From Allacma fusca (Eukaryota; Arthropoda; Collembola; Symphypleona; Sminthuridae): DNA of 64,000 nt. The first letter of the stretch is position 1. Each line of letters begins with the position of its first letter. The position numbers were made by a program, and so were the translations under genes. Below the pieces are notes generated by a model. That model saw only the letters and a list, made by a program, of their open reading frames with translations, made no database searches and was not told the DNA's origin. The DNA is taken from NCBI GenBank assembly GCA_947179485.1, contig OX359250.1, positions 46,163,450-46,227,449 on the forward strand, written 5' to 3'. Below, one piece after another: positions 11,108 through 22,640 of this stretch.

Positions 11108-12610
11108 TTTGATTTCGATGCCAGATTCTGGCAGAGCAACAATGAATACGCTACCACAAAGAGCACTCTGCACGAAATTTGAGGTTAGAGACTTTTAAGA
11201 AAAAGTTTGACAATCTGGACGGGGTTAGAAATTTACCACTGTTGTGTTATACCTTCTTTTTTTGTTAATCAGATTTGATTTTAAAACCAGATTCGGAAAG
11301 AGCAACAAAAACTACTACACCACAACTAACATTTTGCTTAAAATTTGAGCTGAAGGATTTTTTTTTAATTGAAAATCTGAATGGGGTTAGAAGTTTACTG
11401 GTATTATGGTATAACTTTTTTGTTTGTTGATCAAATTTGATTTCGATTCCCGATTCCGAGAGAGCATTAAATCAAATTTATCACAAGTAGTACTCTGCTC
11501 GAAATTTTGGTTAAGGGATTTTTAAAAATAGTTTGAAAATCTGGATGGGGTTAGAAATTTACCTTGGTGTAACTTTTTTGTTTGTCGATCAAACTTGATT
11601 TCGATTGCAGATTCGGAGATACCAACAAAAACTATTCTACCACAAGGTGCACTTTGGTCAAAATTAAAGTTGGGGGATTTTAAAAAAATGTTTTAAATTC
11701 TGGATGGGTTTAGAAATTTGCCAATGTTGTGGTATAACTTTTTTGCTTGTTGGCGAAATTTGATTTCGATTCCAGGCCCGAAAAGAGAATCAAAAACTTC
11801 TCTACCACAAATAAAACTCTGCTCGCAGTTTGAGTTGAAGGATTAAAAAAACTAGATGGGGCTAGAAATTTGAAAATGTTGTGGTATATTTTTTTGTTGA
11901 TCAAATTTGATTTCGATGCCAGATTCTGAGTGCATCAAAAACTACTTTATCGACACTTGCACTCTGCTTCAAATTTAAGTTGAGGGATTTTTTTTAAATT
12001 GAAAATCTGGATGGGGTTAGAAATTTACTAATGTTGTTGTATATCTTCTTCTTTTGTTAATCAGATTTCATTTCAAAGCCAGATTCGGTAAGAGCATCAA
12101 AAATTACTGAACCACCGCTAGCACTCTGCTGAAAATTGAATTGAGGGATTTTTATAAGTTTGAAAACCTCGATGGGGTTAGAAATTTACAACTATTGTGG
12201 TTTAACTTTTGTTTGTTATTCAAATGTGCTTTCGATGCCAGATTCGGTGAGAGCATCAAAAACGACTCTATCAAATCTGGCACTCTGCTCGAAATTTGAG
12301 TTGAAATACGTTTTAAAAAGGGTTGTAGATCTGGATGTTGTTAGAAATTTACCAGGGTTGTGTTGCGTCTTTTTTTGTTAGTCAAACTTAATTATGATTG
12401 AAGATTTGGAGAGAGCATTAAAAACTACTGTGCCACAGCTAGCACTCTGCTCGAAATTTGAGTTGAGGGATTTTTTTTAAATTTTGAATATCTGGATGGG
12501 GTTAGAAATCTATCAATGTTGTGGTATACCTTCTTTGTTTGTTAATCAGATTTGATTTCGAACCCTGATTCGGAGAGTGCATCAAAAACTACTCTACCAC
12601 AAAGAGAACT
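11108..12610. repeat. Satellite of about 160 bp, nine to ten copies
   Basis: GATTTCGATNCCAGATTCGG recurs near 11110, 11275, 11436, 11597, 11759, 11908, 12065, 12230, 12388 and 12556, giving spacings of about 149-168 bp. Each unit also carries CACTCTGCTCGAAATTTGAG and GGGGTTAGAAATTTACC. Copies are diverged and contain stops in every frame. The array ends abruptly where the retroelement gag remnant begins. Confidence 0.85.
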
Positions 12611-12734
12611 GATTCTGATGCTCAGTGGTTATTGGTTAGTGATGAATTCAGGAATTTTTCAGTGATATTAGTATGAAGGAATTGGCTAGGTCAGAGAATG
12701 ACAGCATCAAGTATAAAGTTGGTGAAGATACTTA

Positions 12735-13151
12735 AGGCTTCATTCTTTCTTTTATTTCGTCATCAGAAAGGGGGAGAGCGGGTTATTCGGAAATGGCGAT
12801 GATGACAGGTGAGAGGGAGAGTAGGCTAGCGAAAAATGACGTATATAAATTATCCGCGCGAAAATGCGAATTTCCCGGTTTAAAAAGTGCTCTTTTGTTT
12901 TGAAACACAATAATTTTTTGGCGTTCAAACAATACCACGCCGGAAAACGACTACGTTAATTTTTCGCTAATGTGCAACTCAGAAAAGGTGTCAGTTGCAA
13001 TTCATAATGTCAGGGGCATTTCATATATTTTGTGATGACGTAATTAATACGGGAGGGGGTTTTCGAGACTGGTGTGATCTATAATAATGATCTTCGTGCA
13101 AGGGGGGTTTGAAATGTATAAATCTGATGACGTAATGAAAGAATGAAGCCT
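12735..13151. mobile_element. 417-bp MITE in the gag remnant, TA duplication
   Basis: The left end AGGCTTCATTCTTTC and right end GAAAGAATGAAGCCT are inverse complements, continuing imperfectly to CGTCATCAG/CTGATGACG. TA flanks each side (12733-12734, 13152-13153), as in the Tc1/mariner group. The interior has G-rich blocks and no gene. Confidence 0.75.
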
Positions 13152-13879
13152 TATGCTATATCACAAAGAATGCAGATTGCCTTACTCGCATGAATTCTGT
13201 GTTGCCCATCAGCGAACAGATTCGCTATATTCTGTTAGGTCTTCCTGTTGAGATTAGGCCGTTCATTTCTGAGGTCAGAAATATTGGAGAATCTTCTCAG
13301 CATAGTGTGCTCGTTAGGAAGTTCGATTCAAAGGATAGTAAGCCTTATAGAAGCATTTAAGGATTAAGGACCCCAAATTATTCAGCAGAACATAGGAGAT
13401 CCTGTGTTGATATAAACGGAAAGATGCTTTGCCTGGAATGCAAGTCGCCTAATCATGCCGTTAGAAATTGTTTTAAGCTTTGCGCCGCACAGGGAATTGC
13501 TATTCCTGAGTGGGGAAAGAAGAATGATGACTCAAAAAACTAGGTAGCCTTGGTATGCGGGTACGCAAGGCTGGTCCTAGGAAAGTGAGTCAAGATAGTT
13601 GTCAATCTTGTATCGATAAGTTTAGTCATAGGAACAAATATTCATTGTTAGGTTTAGATAAGAGAGATATGTCATCCATTGATGGTATTTTTTGTGGTAA
13701 TGTTTCAATTGGATCGCTCTGTACACGGACATTGCCAATAGACGATGATATTGTTTGGCCTGGTAATATTGCTGGGAAACCAGACTTGAAGATTAAAGGT
13801 TTTGTTGATACAGGAGCCGATATAACTATAATACACCCAGGCATTCTTGATATGCTAGGAAACTGTTACCCTAGATATT

Positions 13880-13885
13880 CCTGTA
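13880..13885. repeat. Polinton target-site duplication, left copy (CCTGTA)
   Basis: CCTGTA directly precedes the AG-starting terminus and is repeated at 33861-33866. Six base pairs is the length expected for Polinton integrases. Confidence 0.95.
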
Positions 13886-13967
13886 AGTAGAGTAAGTAAT
13901 GGTGGCCAGCCCGGCCTGAATTGACAGACCCCGTCTAATCAGTGGTGACTGGGTCTGAATTGACCAG
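13886..13967 (+). repeat. Polinton left terminal inverted repeat
   Basis: The first 63 bp match the inverse complement of the right terminus without a mismatch. The next 19 bp match with three mismatches (82 bp in all), after which similarity fades. Within it CTGAATTGAC occurs twice. Confidence 0.95.
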
Positions 13968-13985
13968 GGCCTTTTAACACTGCAG

Positions 13986-14212
13986 TGAAAATAGAGATAA
14001 TCCCTTTCACTTTGACTAATCTTTTAGAAATACAGGTAATTCCTTTCACATTGGTTATTCCCTTTAAAACAGAAATAGCCCCATTTAATTTTGTTAATCC
14101 TTCAAACATAGGGGTATTCTCCTCCACTTTGACTAATCTCTTAAAATTAGAGGTAATCCCCTCCACTTTGACTAATCTCTTAAAGGTAGAGGTTATCCCC
14201 TTCACCTTTATG
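13986..14212. repeat. 39-bp subterminal tandem repeat of the Polinton
   Basis: Five consecutive 39-bp units starting at 14001 share TCCNCTTTGACTAATCTCTTA and AGAGGTAAT, with partial units on both sides. Because 39 is a multiple of 3, long frames stay open on both strands (13939-14224). They look like repeat artefacts, not genes. Confidence 0.85.
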
Positions 14213-14920
14213 TTTAGCGATTAAAGTATGTTATCAAGCAATGCCATCGCAAGTGGCAGAGTAGCTAGAGATGTGTAAAATTATAATCAGTGAATGGCTT
14301 CAATCCATGGTAGCTCATATATGTATGTATGCTTTGTTTACAGGAAATGGTCACCCCATCCATTAAGGTAAGTATAGAAAAAAAAACAAAAATTGTTTGT
14401 TTCCCCCTATATATGGGGTTTGTTTTGCTACTGAAGACTATCATTCCTTCGATATTCAGTCCTAGCAGTACAAGTCAAAGAAACTATCCAATTTCATTTC
14501 AATATTTTTTTTTTGAAAATATTTTTTGAAAAATATAGACCCCGTTTTAAGTGTAACTCAAAATTTTGATTTTCTCAGATAAAAATTTGGTGTCAGATAA
14601 AGAACTGAAAACCACAATTAAAGAATATTCGGCCATACCAAAAATACACCCTGACGTTGATGAGGGGGTCGGATCAAAAATGACCATCAAACACCCCGAA
14701 TTTCTGGATTTTGTGAAACGCTTCAACACCTTTGGATCCCATAAATTTCTACGCGCTACACCTGAGTTATTGGCAGAACGGTATTACTTCATGCAACCGA
14801 ACAAAGTGGTGAGGTATGTCTACTGTGATGCGGAGATAGCAGTAGACTCATTCCATGAATTTAAATATAGACCCGGATGCAAAAGAGAATGCGCGCTCTA
14901 TGCGGGGCATTGGGAGGGTC

Positions 14921-17900
14921 CAGGCCTGGCCTCAAGTTCGGTTCAACTAATGATTCGCACTTGAACTTGACCCGAACTTGATTATATCACCAAAATTAAG
15001 ATCCGAACTTGAACTTGATTTTTTGAAAGGAGGTACGAACCGGAGTAATCAAGTTCACATAATCAAGTTAATTTCGGCGAACTTGACCATGAATGAAACT
15101 TGACCATGAAGTTCAGAAAAATAATGACCATGAACTTGACCATGAACTTGAATGTCAAGTTATAGTGTTGTATGTATACTTATAATTAGTAAGGGTAAAA
15201 AATTACCTGAGATTTAATTATCATTTGTTTTATACAATTTAATATCAAAATTTAGAAGTAGTGATTGATAAAACTAATATAAAAATAGCTAGATTTCCCC
15301 TAGGATTTTTTGAATGACCGCATTGGCACGGATTTCATCAAAATTGGTTTGAAATTTGAATTTCAACCATCCCTTCAAACATAGACAAACACGAATGGTG
15401 TCTTCTAACATAGACATTCTTTTAAGAGTTAGTAAGTCTGTGCCCATGCTAAATAAGCACTCCATGGGGACTCCCGTTGCCGAAACGCCTAAATAGTCCC
15501 TGGCCATCTTAGAAAGATTTGGATACACAAGCACACGTCCCTGCAAGAGATAACAAATTTGGTTGCAAAAAAGGCAAACTAGCAATTAATTATTATACTA
15601 GATTATTATAAATAACAAATATTACCTTCCACCAATCTAATATTCCGCACTTGACATCATTAGGCGAGCATAGTGGCTCCCTCAAATACTTTTCAAGTTC
15701 ATCTTCTAGACATAATCGAGACCGCTTCATCTGCCGGGAAATAATATCATCAGCTGGGATGTCAGTTTCTGATTCAGATATTAGGGGCTTATAAAATTTC
15801 GACCAGTGGTTTTTTATTGCCCTGCAAAATATACAAACATTCTAAAAATTAAAACATTAACGTCAAGTATTTTAATGCACAATCAAGGGTTTCAGTTTAT
15901 GTTACCTTTTGTAGCTGGGTATCAGGCCTTCAAATCCAACCTGTCGATGCCATTCTAATTTGCAGCGCGGGTTAAGCACTAATTGTTTAAAAAATGAATA
16001 ATTATTTCCCACAATATTTTTGAATTAAATTGTCATCTACTATTTTACCTATTCCCATCACGTAAGCTAGGCCATCCGATCGAGGATAGTATTTGTTCAG
16101 CTTTTCGCATGCTAATTTAGCTGCTTCAAGAATGAGCAAATCATGGCCCTCATTTGCCTGGAGCAAATAAAAAATAATACACATAAAAGGTAGCATTTTA
16201 ATGTATTAATATTAATTACCACCATTTTTAAATTGCCATCTTACTTTATAAGACTCCAGATGATCGTACATGTCCATGTAAAACCTTGCAGTAAAAGCCA
16301 AGTTAGGAATAAATTGCTGGGACATTTTTTGCGTCACGATATTAAATGGCTAGATTCAATTATACAGATTACATAGGATCCTTAAGATACATAATTAAAT
16401 GATACATACGCATACAAATATAGTGAATACCTCTAAAAAATTCACAATGGCTTCAACTAGTTTCCATTCTTGTTCATTAATTTGCAATGGACACAATATT
16501 TTGTCACTTCTCATTGTCGCGTCAAATGCCTTAAAATATTATTCATTTATATTTATTACTCAACTATAATAACTGATTAATTCTAAAACATATAATTACA
16601 AACATACCAAACGTAAGTCCAAACAGCGCTTAAGCATCCTGAATGTCGAATTACACCTAACCGGCATATCAATTATGGGCTGCAAATATTGAATACTTAA
16701 AGATTCACAAAAATGGCGCAAGGATTCTGTCAGAATATTTGATTTTCGAATTCTACGGACGGCTTGCTTGATCTAAAAAAACCGAATTTAAGTCAATTAA
16801 TAATTCCAAATTTTTTATATTTTAAAAACGTTTATTGATAACTTACACGATCGTAAATTGAAACCTGTCTTGTTGCTTGTGGACATGATTCATCTGAGCT
16901 TGAATCAGAAAAACTTTCAGATGAAAAATCATTTCTCTGGCCAATTTGTTTAATGACAGTAATGGCAGCTTGACAAGATAGATTTATAATGTGAGCAAAG
17001 CATCTTATTCGTTGATTCTCTTCATTGAAAACGACTCCCTTGAATTGTTTTTAAAAATAGTTAATTATTAGAATTAATAAACCAAATAACCATTTTAATA
17101 TGAAATATTAACAATAATGATACTAATATTTATTATTATCATAACGTAATAAGTTAAATAAATAATGTATAATTTAATCATTTCATTAAACGATACATTT
17201 TATACTTATATATAAACACTTACTCTTGCCTGCAACAATGTTTTGAGCTCTGTAAACATTGTGTCCATGTTACTCGCGTTGTCACTAGTTATTGCCAGGA
17301 CTTTATCTGTGATCCCAAAATCTTCTATCGTTTTTAAAATGGAAGCAGCTAACATCTTTCCTTTATGCGATCCATGTAATGCATCAAAATCAAGAACAAG
17401 CTGTCTGAAATTCCAATCGCTGTCTACGTAGGTCGCCATTATTCCGTGAAAAGCATATCCATTCTTGGTAGACCAGCAATCCACAACCAAGGAAACCTTC
17501 CCTGGGGCATCCTGTATTAACGAAATTAATTTAGGTTTTTAATAATTTAGTTTTTCAAGCGTGAAATACTGATTATTGTTCCTAGTTATTGCCTACTACT
17601 TAATAAAAAATATTATCAATTTGAAGTGAACTGAGTAGACAATATTTAAAGGCTCGATGCAAAATACACACACGTGATTACAAAAATCTAAATCAATCTA
17701 AATCAAAATCTAATTAAGTCAAATATACCTGTATCTGCTTTTCGACCAGAACCTTTTCGTTTTGGTACATGTCCATAATTCGATTTTTAATAGCACGCCG
17801 TTTCGGAATTTCAGCATGAGTTGGAATCGAAATTTTGAGCAAATCAAGAAATGACTCTGCTTCTACGATGCTAAATGGTTGGTCAGTGAGGATAATAAAT

Positions 17901-18948
17901 TTGACTAGCTGACGATGAAACTCTTCATTGGAAAATTCCTAGAATGAAATTAGCAGTTTCCTCAATTAAAGCTTAAAACATAAAAATTGAATTGTAACGT
18001 GTTTCACAAATACTCTTAATTAATAGCGTTATTTTTCTGTTTGGAAACAATATTACAGCTTTTTTAAATGCAGCAATTATAGGAGAATTGGCTGGGGTTG
18101 GCAAAGATTCTTCCCATTTGAGGCTGTGTTTCGAAACCATGTGCTTTTTAAGATTTCCAGTTCCGGAGTTTTTTTCTTTGATAAACTTGGCTCTAAGTAC
18201 AGAGATTTTAATTGGGTTTATAATTTTCAATTGATTTTTTAATTTGGCATGGTAAATAAAACAGGTATATACATATATATGAATGCACTTACGGGCAGTA
18301 TTTGCAGCTGTATTTTTTTGTTGAATCGCAAAATGTGAAGTGTTTGTGGACCTTCGACCGTTTTTTCTGGCTACTTGATGTGGTTTGGCTTCCAGGATCA
18401 GCTCCTTCTTCGTACTGTTGAGATTCTGCAGATGTGCTCATTTTCCAGTTGTTTTTACAATGATGTGATTATTCAAAATCAAAATCAAAAAGGTGAAGAA
18501 AAATCAACAGGAAAGATTTTGCTTCTAATATTTGAGCCCGGAGCACGTTGCTGGTTGAAAACAGAAATACCGGTTTCGCATTTGCACGCGCAAACGCTGT
18601 GATTTAAATTAGCGTTTACAGCTTCAGCAAGGACATCTGCATAAGAGCTATTATCTAGATGAGTCTTATATGAGTATAAGAACTTGACACTTGACCATGA
18701 AAAGTCAAGTTCATGTTCATGGTTTTGGGGTTATGTGATCCGAACTTGATCATGGTAATGATGTCAGTCTATTAATGAAGACCTGACCATGAACTTGATT
18801 CGAGCCTTAAAATCAAGTTCAAATTGCATGCTGACCCGAACGCGAGTTATCAGTATCAAGTTCAAATTAACTTGTGACCCGAACTTGACTTGAACTTGAA
18901 CTTGGCATGAACTTGTCAAGTTTAACTTGAACTTGAATGCCAGGTCTG
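14921..18948 (-). mobile_element. Autonomous hAT transposon, 4,028 bp, TSD GGAGGGTC
   Basis: Termini CAGGCCTGGC (left) and, inverse complemented, CAGACCTGGC (right) are flanked by GGAGGGTC at 14913-14920 and 18949-18956. Arrays of ACTTGAACTTGACCCGAA follow each terminus for 200-250 bp. A multi-exon hAT transposase gene lies between them on the minus strand. Confidence 0.95.
15289..18441 (-). CDS. hAT-family transposase with BED zinc finger, multi-exon
   Basis: The first exon starts with ATG at 18441 and ends at a GTAAGT donor near 18295 after YSCKYC. The next exon continues the BED finger with a HMVSKHS block. A later exon (17490-17206) carries DCWSTKNGYAF and ITSDNASNM, typical of the hAT catalytic core. 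The last exon (15585-15289) holds the C-terminal dimerisation block (YPNLSKMARDYL, ECLFSMG). Several AT-rich introns separate them, and I did not resolve every exon. The gene is open through the recognisable exons and might still be functional. Confidence 0.75.
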
Positions 18949-19255
18949 GGAGGGTCATATAGATAGTGATAACTATGGAGGGTGGTCTGGAGAATGTCGA
19001 CCGAAATTGAAACGAAGGAGTGCAAAATCAATCCTTAATGAACAATCTGATCTTAGCAAACGGTCCGATTTAGAAGAGGAGGAGAAATTTCGTTTAGAGT
19101 ACTTGAATAAAATTATCAAAAAGAGACGTATTCGTTAAATATGTTGTAAATATGTTTTTAAATACTTTGTTATGATAAAATAAATGAGCCCTGTTTGTCT
19201 ACATAAAATTGAGCATGCAGTATTACATTTACTCATTCATATTTTGGCATTCATC

Positions 19256-20740
19256 ATGGCAGGTTTCACTGTTACTCTTCTCAGCGATGCCTCATACAAT
19301 TTTTTTCCAGAAAACACTATTTCAAATTTTCGAAATAAAATGGCTACAAGAATAGATTTGGAGTCAAAGGAGTTCGAGGTGGCTATGACCACGTGCACAT
19401 ATACGTCAACAAACGTATTCATTCGTGAGGGTGAAGAAATAGGTGTGGCTTCATTGAGTTCTGAACATGGAGAGTTATTGTCACTATCCTTGCTAAATTT
19501 AAGTCAAGTTAAATGGGTTGATGGTAATACATTGAAATGCAAGTTATTTGCACCGTACAATTTTTCTGATGAGTTTGATTTTTGCTTCTATCTCTCTAAT
19601 GTGACCAGGGATTTGTATGAAGTAAATCCAAGATCGTACTTAGAGGTAACTAAAGAAAACGGCAATATGAAAATTCCATATTCATTTGAATTAACAGATC
19701 GTGTGAAAAAAGTATTTGGAATCCACGAGGGCTTCGTAGACTCAAAAGTGATTGAAAAACAGATTATATTAAAAAATAATCAATCAGTGCTATGTGGGAA
19801 AGATGATATTATTACATGCCCATTACTAGTTCAGTTGAATCAACCAACTGTTGTGTTAAAAGTGACGAAAGACGGACAAGTTATCAATGATAAAATATAT
19901 ACTTCAGGTATGGGTATTATAAATACATCAATTGCAGGATTAGAGTACATCCTCTCAGTGAAACCATATATCACACTAACAAGTGTTGAGAAAATGCATG
20001 TCAAAACTTTACAAGTGACTGAGGCTGACGAGATTCTAAGCTATTCTTACTCGGATTACATCATCAAAAATTATGGGGACATAGCCAAAGGTAAAGTCAT
20101 GGAAGATGTTACTACAGCTGGAAAGAATGTAAAAATAGTTTCAGCACTGGAGAAAATTGATTTGAAGTACTTCCTAGTTTCTGGGGATAAGATTGGCTCA
20201 AAGATCAAAGAACCCGAGATATTTCTTACCACAGATGAAGATATTACATCATTCGATGGACTTATGAAAATGCTTTCTGAAGAGTTTGACTTTGATTGGA
20301 ATATCATTTCTGGAAAAATGTATCTTATCTATAATAAAGATTCCAAATTAAATGACTTTGAATTTTGCCCTACTGTCAAAGCATACTTGGGATTTCTGAA
20401 TGGAAGTGCAGCCGCCTCTTCTAGAGTGCAATTCCCCAAAATTAGGGGTCGCCATAAGCTTCATAAAGGATTTGGGAATGACTTACTATTTGTTTACTGT
20501 GACATCGTTGAAAACCAATATGTAGGAGATACATATGCCCCACTTCTGAGATGTATACCGCAAACGTATAACAATGGAAAGGCTTACGAACATGAGTTTT
20601 ACAACCCAACATATCTTCCGCTAAAATCCAGTTCCTTTGAAAGTGTTCATGTATATATAATGAATGAATCTGGAAATCCACCACCATTTGAATTTGGAGA
20701 CTTCAAGTGTACACTACACTTCCGTGAGCGGAGATACTAA
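19256..20740 (+). CDS. Polinton penton-like (minor capsid) protein
   Basis: The 494-residue product starts MAGFTVTLLSDASYNFFPEN, the Polinton pattern F-T-V-T-L-x-S-x-x-S...P-x-N-T-I-S, and later has a YLGF motif following a 'DGLMKML' segment. Proteins of this type sit beside the major capsid gene in invertebrate Polintons and I take it as the penton (single jelly-roll) candidate. An in-frame ATG at 19184 exists, but 19256 matches the family start. It is the first gene of a rightward block and ends 18 bp before the pX-like gene. The penton assignment is by position and motif only. Confidence 0.65.
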   Translation: MAGFTVTLLSDASYNFFPENTISNFRNKMATRIDLESKEFEVAMTTCTYTSTNVFIREGEEIGVASLSSEHGELLSLSLLNLSQVKWVDGNTLKCKLFAPYNFSDEFDFCFYLSNVTRDLYEVNPRSYLEVTKENGNMKIPYSFELTDRVKKVFGIHEGFVDSKVIEKQIILKNNQSVLCGKDDIITCPLLVQLNQPTVVLKVTKDGQVINDKIYTSGMGIINTSIAGLEYILSVKPYITLTSVEKMHVKTLQVTEADEILSYSYSDYIIKNYGDIAKGKVMEDVTTAGKNVKIVSALEKIDLKYFLVSGDKIGSKIKEPEIFLTTDEDITSFDGLMKMLSEEFDFDWNIISGKMYLIYNKDSKLNDFEFCPTVKAYLGFLNGSAAASSRVQFPKIRGRHKLHKGFGNDLLFVYCDIVENQYVGDTYAPLLRCIPQTYNNGKAYEHEFYNPTYLPLKSSSFESVHVYIMNESGNPPPFEFGDFKCTLHFRERRY

Positions 20741-20758
20741 AAAACATATACGAATAGA

Positions 20759-21321
20759 ATGACTAAAACGTTTCAGTGTTCCGATATGGAGAGCAAGTTT
20801 TACAGAATTCATTATCCTCAATATGGACAAGGTATACAATATGGTGGTGGTGGTGGAGGACTTTTATTTTATAGGGGGTCTCAAGTTCGTCAAAAAGGTG
20901 CTGGTCTGGGCTCCTTCTTTGGGTCAATTGCTCGAAGGCTTATACCATTCGCTTCTAAATACCTTCTCCCCCATGCTAAAACAGCCTTAAAAAATGTTAC
21001 ACTTGATGTGTTGGAGGGTGGTCGCCCCCTTAGCGAGTCCCTTAAGGATCGTGGTCTTGATGCTCTTAAAGCAGTTGGTCAGGATGTAATGTCTCAGTCT
21101 GGTTCTGGATTTGGAAGAAAACGTAAGGCGGCAGATCATGGTGGTAACCTTTACCCATATAAGAAAATCAAACGTGCACCTAAAATAGGACGAGGAAAAA
21201 AAAGGCTGCTAAGAAACGAAAGAAAAACGGACGTGGAATACTGAAGCTGAATATTTCCAAGAAAACTAAGAAGAGTGCTCCAAAAAGAAAAAAGGGAAAT
21301 TCTAGAAATATTTTTTCATAA
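20759..21321 (+). CDS. Adenovirus pX/core-like basic protein, with apparent frameshift
   Basis: The N-terminal part has a Gly-rich stretch near residues 29-34 and then GAGLGSFFGSIARRLIPF, typical of the short basic core-like proteins of Polintons and adintoviruses. The tail is Lys/Arg rich. The first frame stops at 21244. At a run of eight A's (21196-21203) the -1 frame opens and runs, still Lys-rich, to TAA at 21319-21321, which overlaps the ATG of the next gene by one base. Either a single-base deletion, a sequencing error or -1 slippage at the A run could explain this. A role in DNA condensation or membrane interaction is inferred from the family. Confidence 0.65.
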
Positions 21322-22640
21322 TGGCCGGGCATCATTTTTTGAGGAGTGAACTGGATATTTGTAAGCGTGAAGGTTATGATATGTCAATTCAAACAACTCA
21401 AACTTGTGATGTTTTCCCAAATTGCCCTTTATCTGAGACTGCTGTACCATTAACATTCAATGTTAATAGTACAGAGGCCCATTATATTGACCTAAGCAAG
21501 ACTCGTCTGTATTTACGCATAAGAATTTTAGATTCTGATGGTAATGCCAATGCTGATAATATAGTTGTTGCTCCAGTCAACAATATCTTACACTCTGTAT
21601 TTTCTCAATGTTCAGTGTATTTAAATGAAACATTGATATCCCCAACAAATACTTATTATCCATATCGATCAATAATTGAGCGCATGTTACTCTTTTCAAA
21701 GGAGTACAATGAGACTCAATCACAGTGTGCGGGTTATTTCAAAGATAATAACCCTCCAAACGTTGATGCTAATGTGACATCATCCTATTATCAACGATGG
21801 ACATTGAATCGGGGTAGTAAAGTTTTTGAGGTAATAGGAAGACCCCATGCAGACATTTTCTGCCAGCCGGACTTCCTACCACCGGGAGTAGACCTTAAAG
21901 TAGTATTTCATCGTTCAACTGAAGACTTTGCTGTTCATACTGATTTGGCACTTGTTAACCAACCGCATTATAAGTTGCAAATAGTGGAGGCTAAGCTACA
22001 AATTCTCAGGCATAAAGTCATCCCAGCTGCTGCTCTGGATCATATTCGATTGTGGGAGTCTGGAGATGTGGCGAATCTATATTTAAACAAGGTTGATATC
22101 AAGAGCTTTTCATTGCCAATTGGGACATTGACACGGATAGAGGAGGGTGTATTCAAAGGCGGGCAACTTCCTGGTCGATTGGTACTTGCAATTGTACCGA
22201 GTACTAACTTAAATGGAACTTGTACGAGTTATCCTTTTGTATTTAGCGACTTTGGACTTACCCACATTAATGTTTCTGTTAATGGAGACACTTGCGAGTC
22301 TTATCCGCAAGATGTCGACTTTCAAGAAAACAGTCTACGTGTACAAGAAGCTCTAAGTAATGTCTATAGAGCTATTGGGATTGACAATAAGGACGCTAGC
22401 ATCGACTACAGTCTTTCCGACTTTTTGAATAACAAGACTCTCTTTGCCTATGAAATCTCACCAATTGTTGATGCCAGATCCGTACCTCGTTTTGGAAATT
22501 TGAAAATTGAACTTCGTTTTCGAGGTGCAACAGCCATACCATTGACTGTACTCTGTTACACAGAATCTCAAGCTATCTTGAACATTGACAAGAATAAATC
22601 TGTATTTTACACTGATTATACTCAGCAGAATCAGCAATGA
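21321..22640 (+). CDS. Polinton major capsid protein (F54H12.2-like)
   Basis: The 439-residue product has the features of the Polinton double-jelly-roll capsid protein: VNNILHSVFSQCSVYLNE near residues 88-105, TYYPYRSIIERML soon after, and LPPGVDLKVVFHRS in the second half. It is somewhat short but has no stop or gap. The start overlaps the stop of the pX-like frame (TAATG), and its own stop overlaps the protease start (ATGA). This implies a compact late block of penton, pX, capsid and protease. Confidence 0.85.
   Translation: MAGHHFLRSELDICKREGYDMSIQTTQTCDVFPNCPLSETAVPLTFNVNSTEAHYIDLSKTRLYLRIRILDSDGNANADNIVVAPVNNILHSVFSQCSVYLNETLISPTNTYYPYRSIIERMLLFSKEYNETQSQCAGYFKDNNPPNVDANVTSSYYQRWTLNRGSKVFEVIGRPHADIFCQPDFLPPGVDLKVVFHRSTEDFAVHTDLALVNQPHYKLQIVEAKLQILRHKVIPAAALDHIRLWESGDVANLYLNKVDIKSFSLPIGTLTRIEEGVFKGGQLPGRLVLAIVPSTNLNGTCTSYPFVFSDFGLTHINVSVNGDTCESYPQDVDFQENSLRVQEALSNVYRAIGIDNKDASIDYSLSDFLNNKTLFAYEISPIVDARSVPRFGNLKIELRFRGATAIPLTVLCYTESQAILNIDKNKSVFYTDYTQQNQQ

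Larger units (their letters stand above)
12611..13885 (+). pseudogene. Ty3/gypsy-like gag and protease, left part
   Basis: Fragments of gag occur near 12620-12730 and 13155-13360. A CCHC zinc knuckle is at 13430-13471 (CLECKSPNHAVRNC). An aspartic protease follows, with the active-site motif FVDTGADITIIH at 13801-13836. Frameshifts and stops separate the pieces. The protease frame is cut at 13885 by the Polinton and resumes at 33867, so one retroelement flanks the Polinton on both sides. No LTR was recognised. Confidence 0.75.
14566..19138 (+). pseudogene. Polinton gene of unknown function, interrupted by a hAT
   Basis: The open frame 14575-14920 continues in the same phase at 18957-19138 (stop TAA at 19136-19138) once the hAT and one TSD copy are discounted. 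There is no ATG at the 5' end. A pyrimidine-rich tract ending TTTTCTCAG at 14579 suggests a splice acceptor, with an upstream donor candidate AAG|GTAAGTAT near 14367, although the phase of that candidate does not fit. The protein is lysine-rich at its C-terminus and has a Cys-containing middle. I recognise no domain. It is the first gene of the capsid block, so a structural or early role is possible. Confidence 0.6.

Noticed and set aside
12100..12400. Short coding frames within the 160-bp satellite
   Set aside because: Neighbouring copies have stops and length changes at the same places, so no protein is conserved.
13939..14224. Open frames on both strands near the left Polinton end
   Set aside because: The 39-bp unit is a multiple of three, so frames stay open through the repeats.
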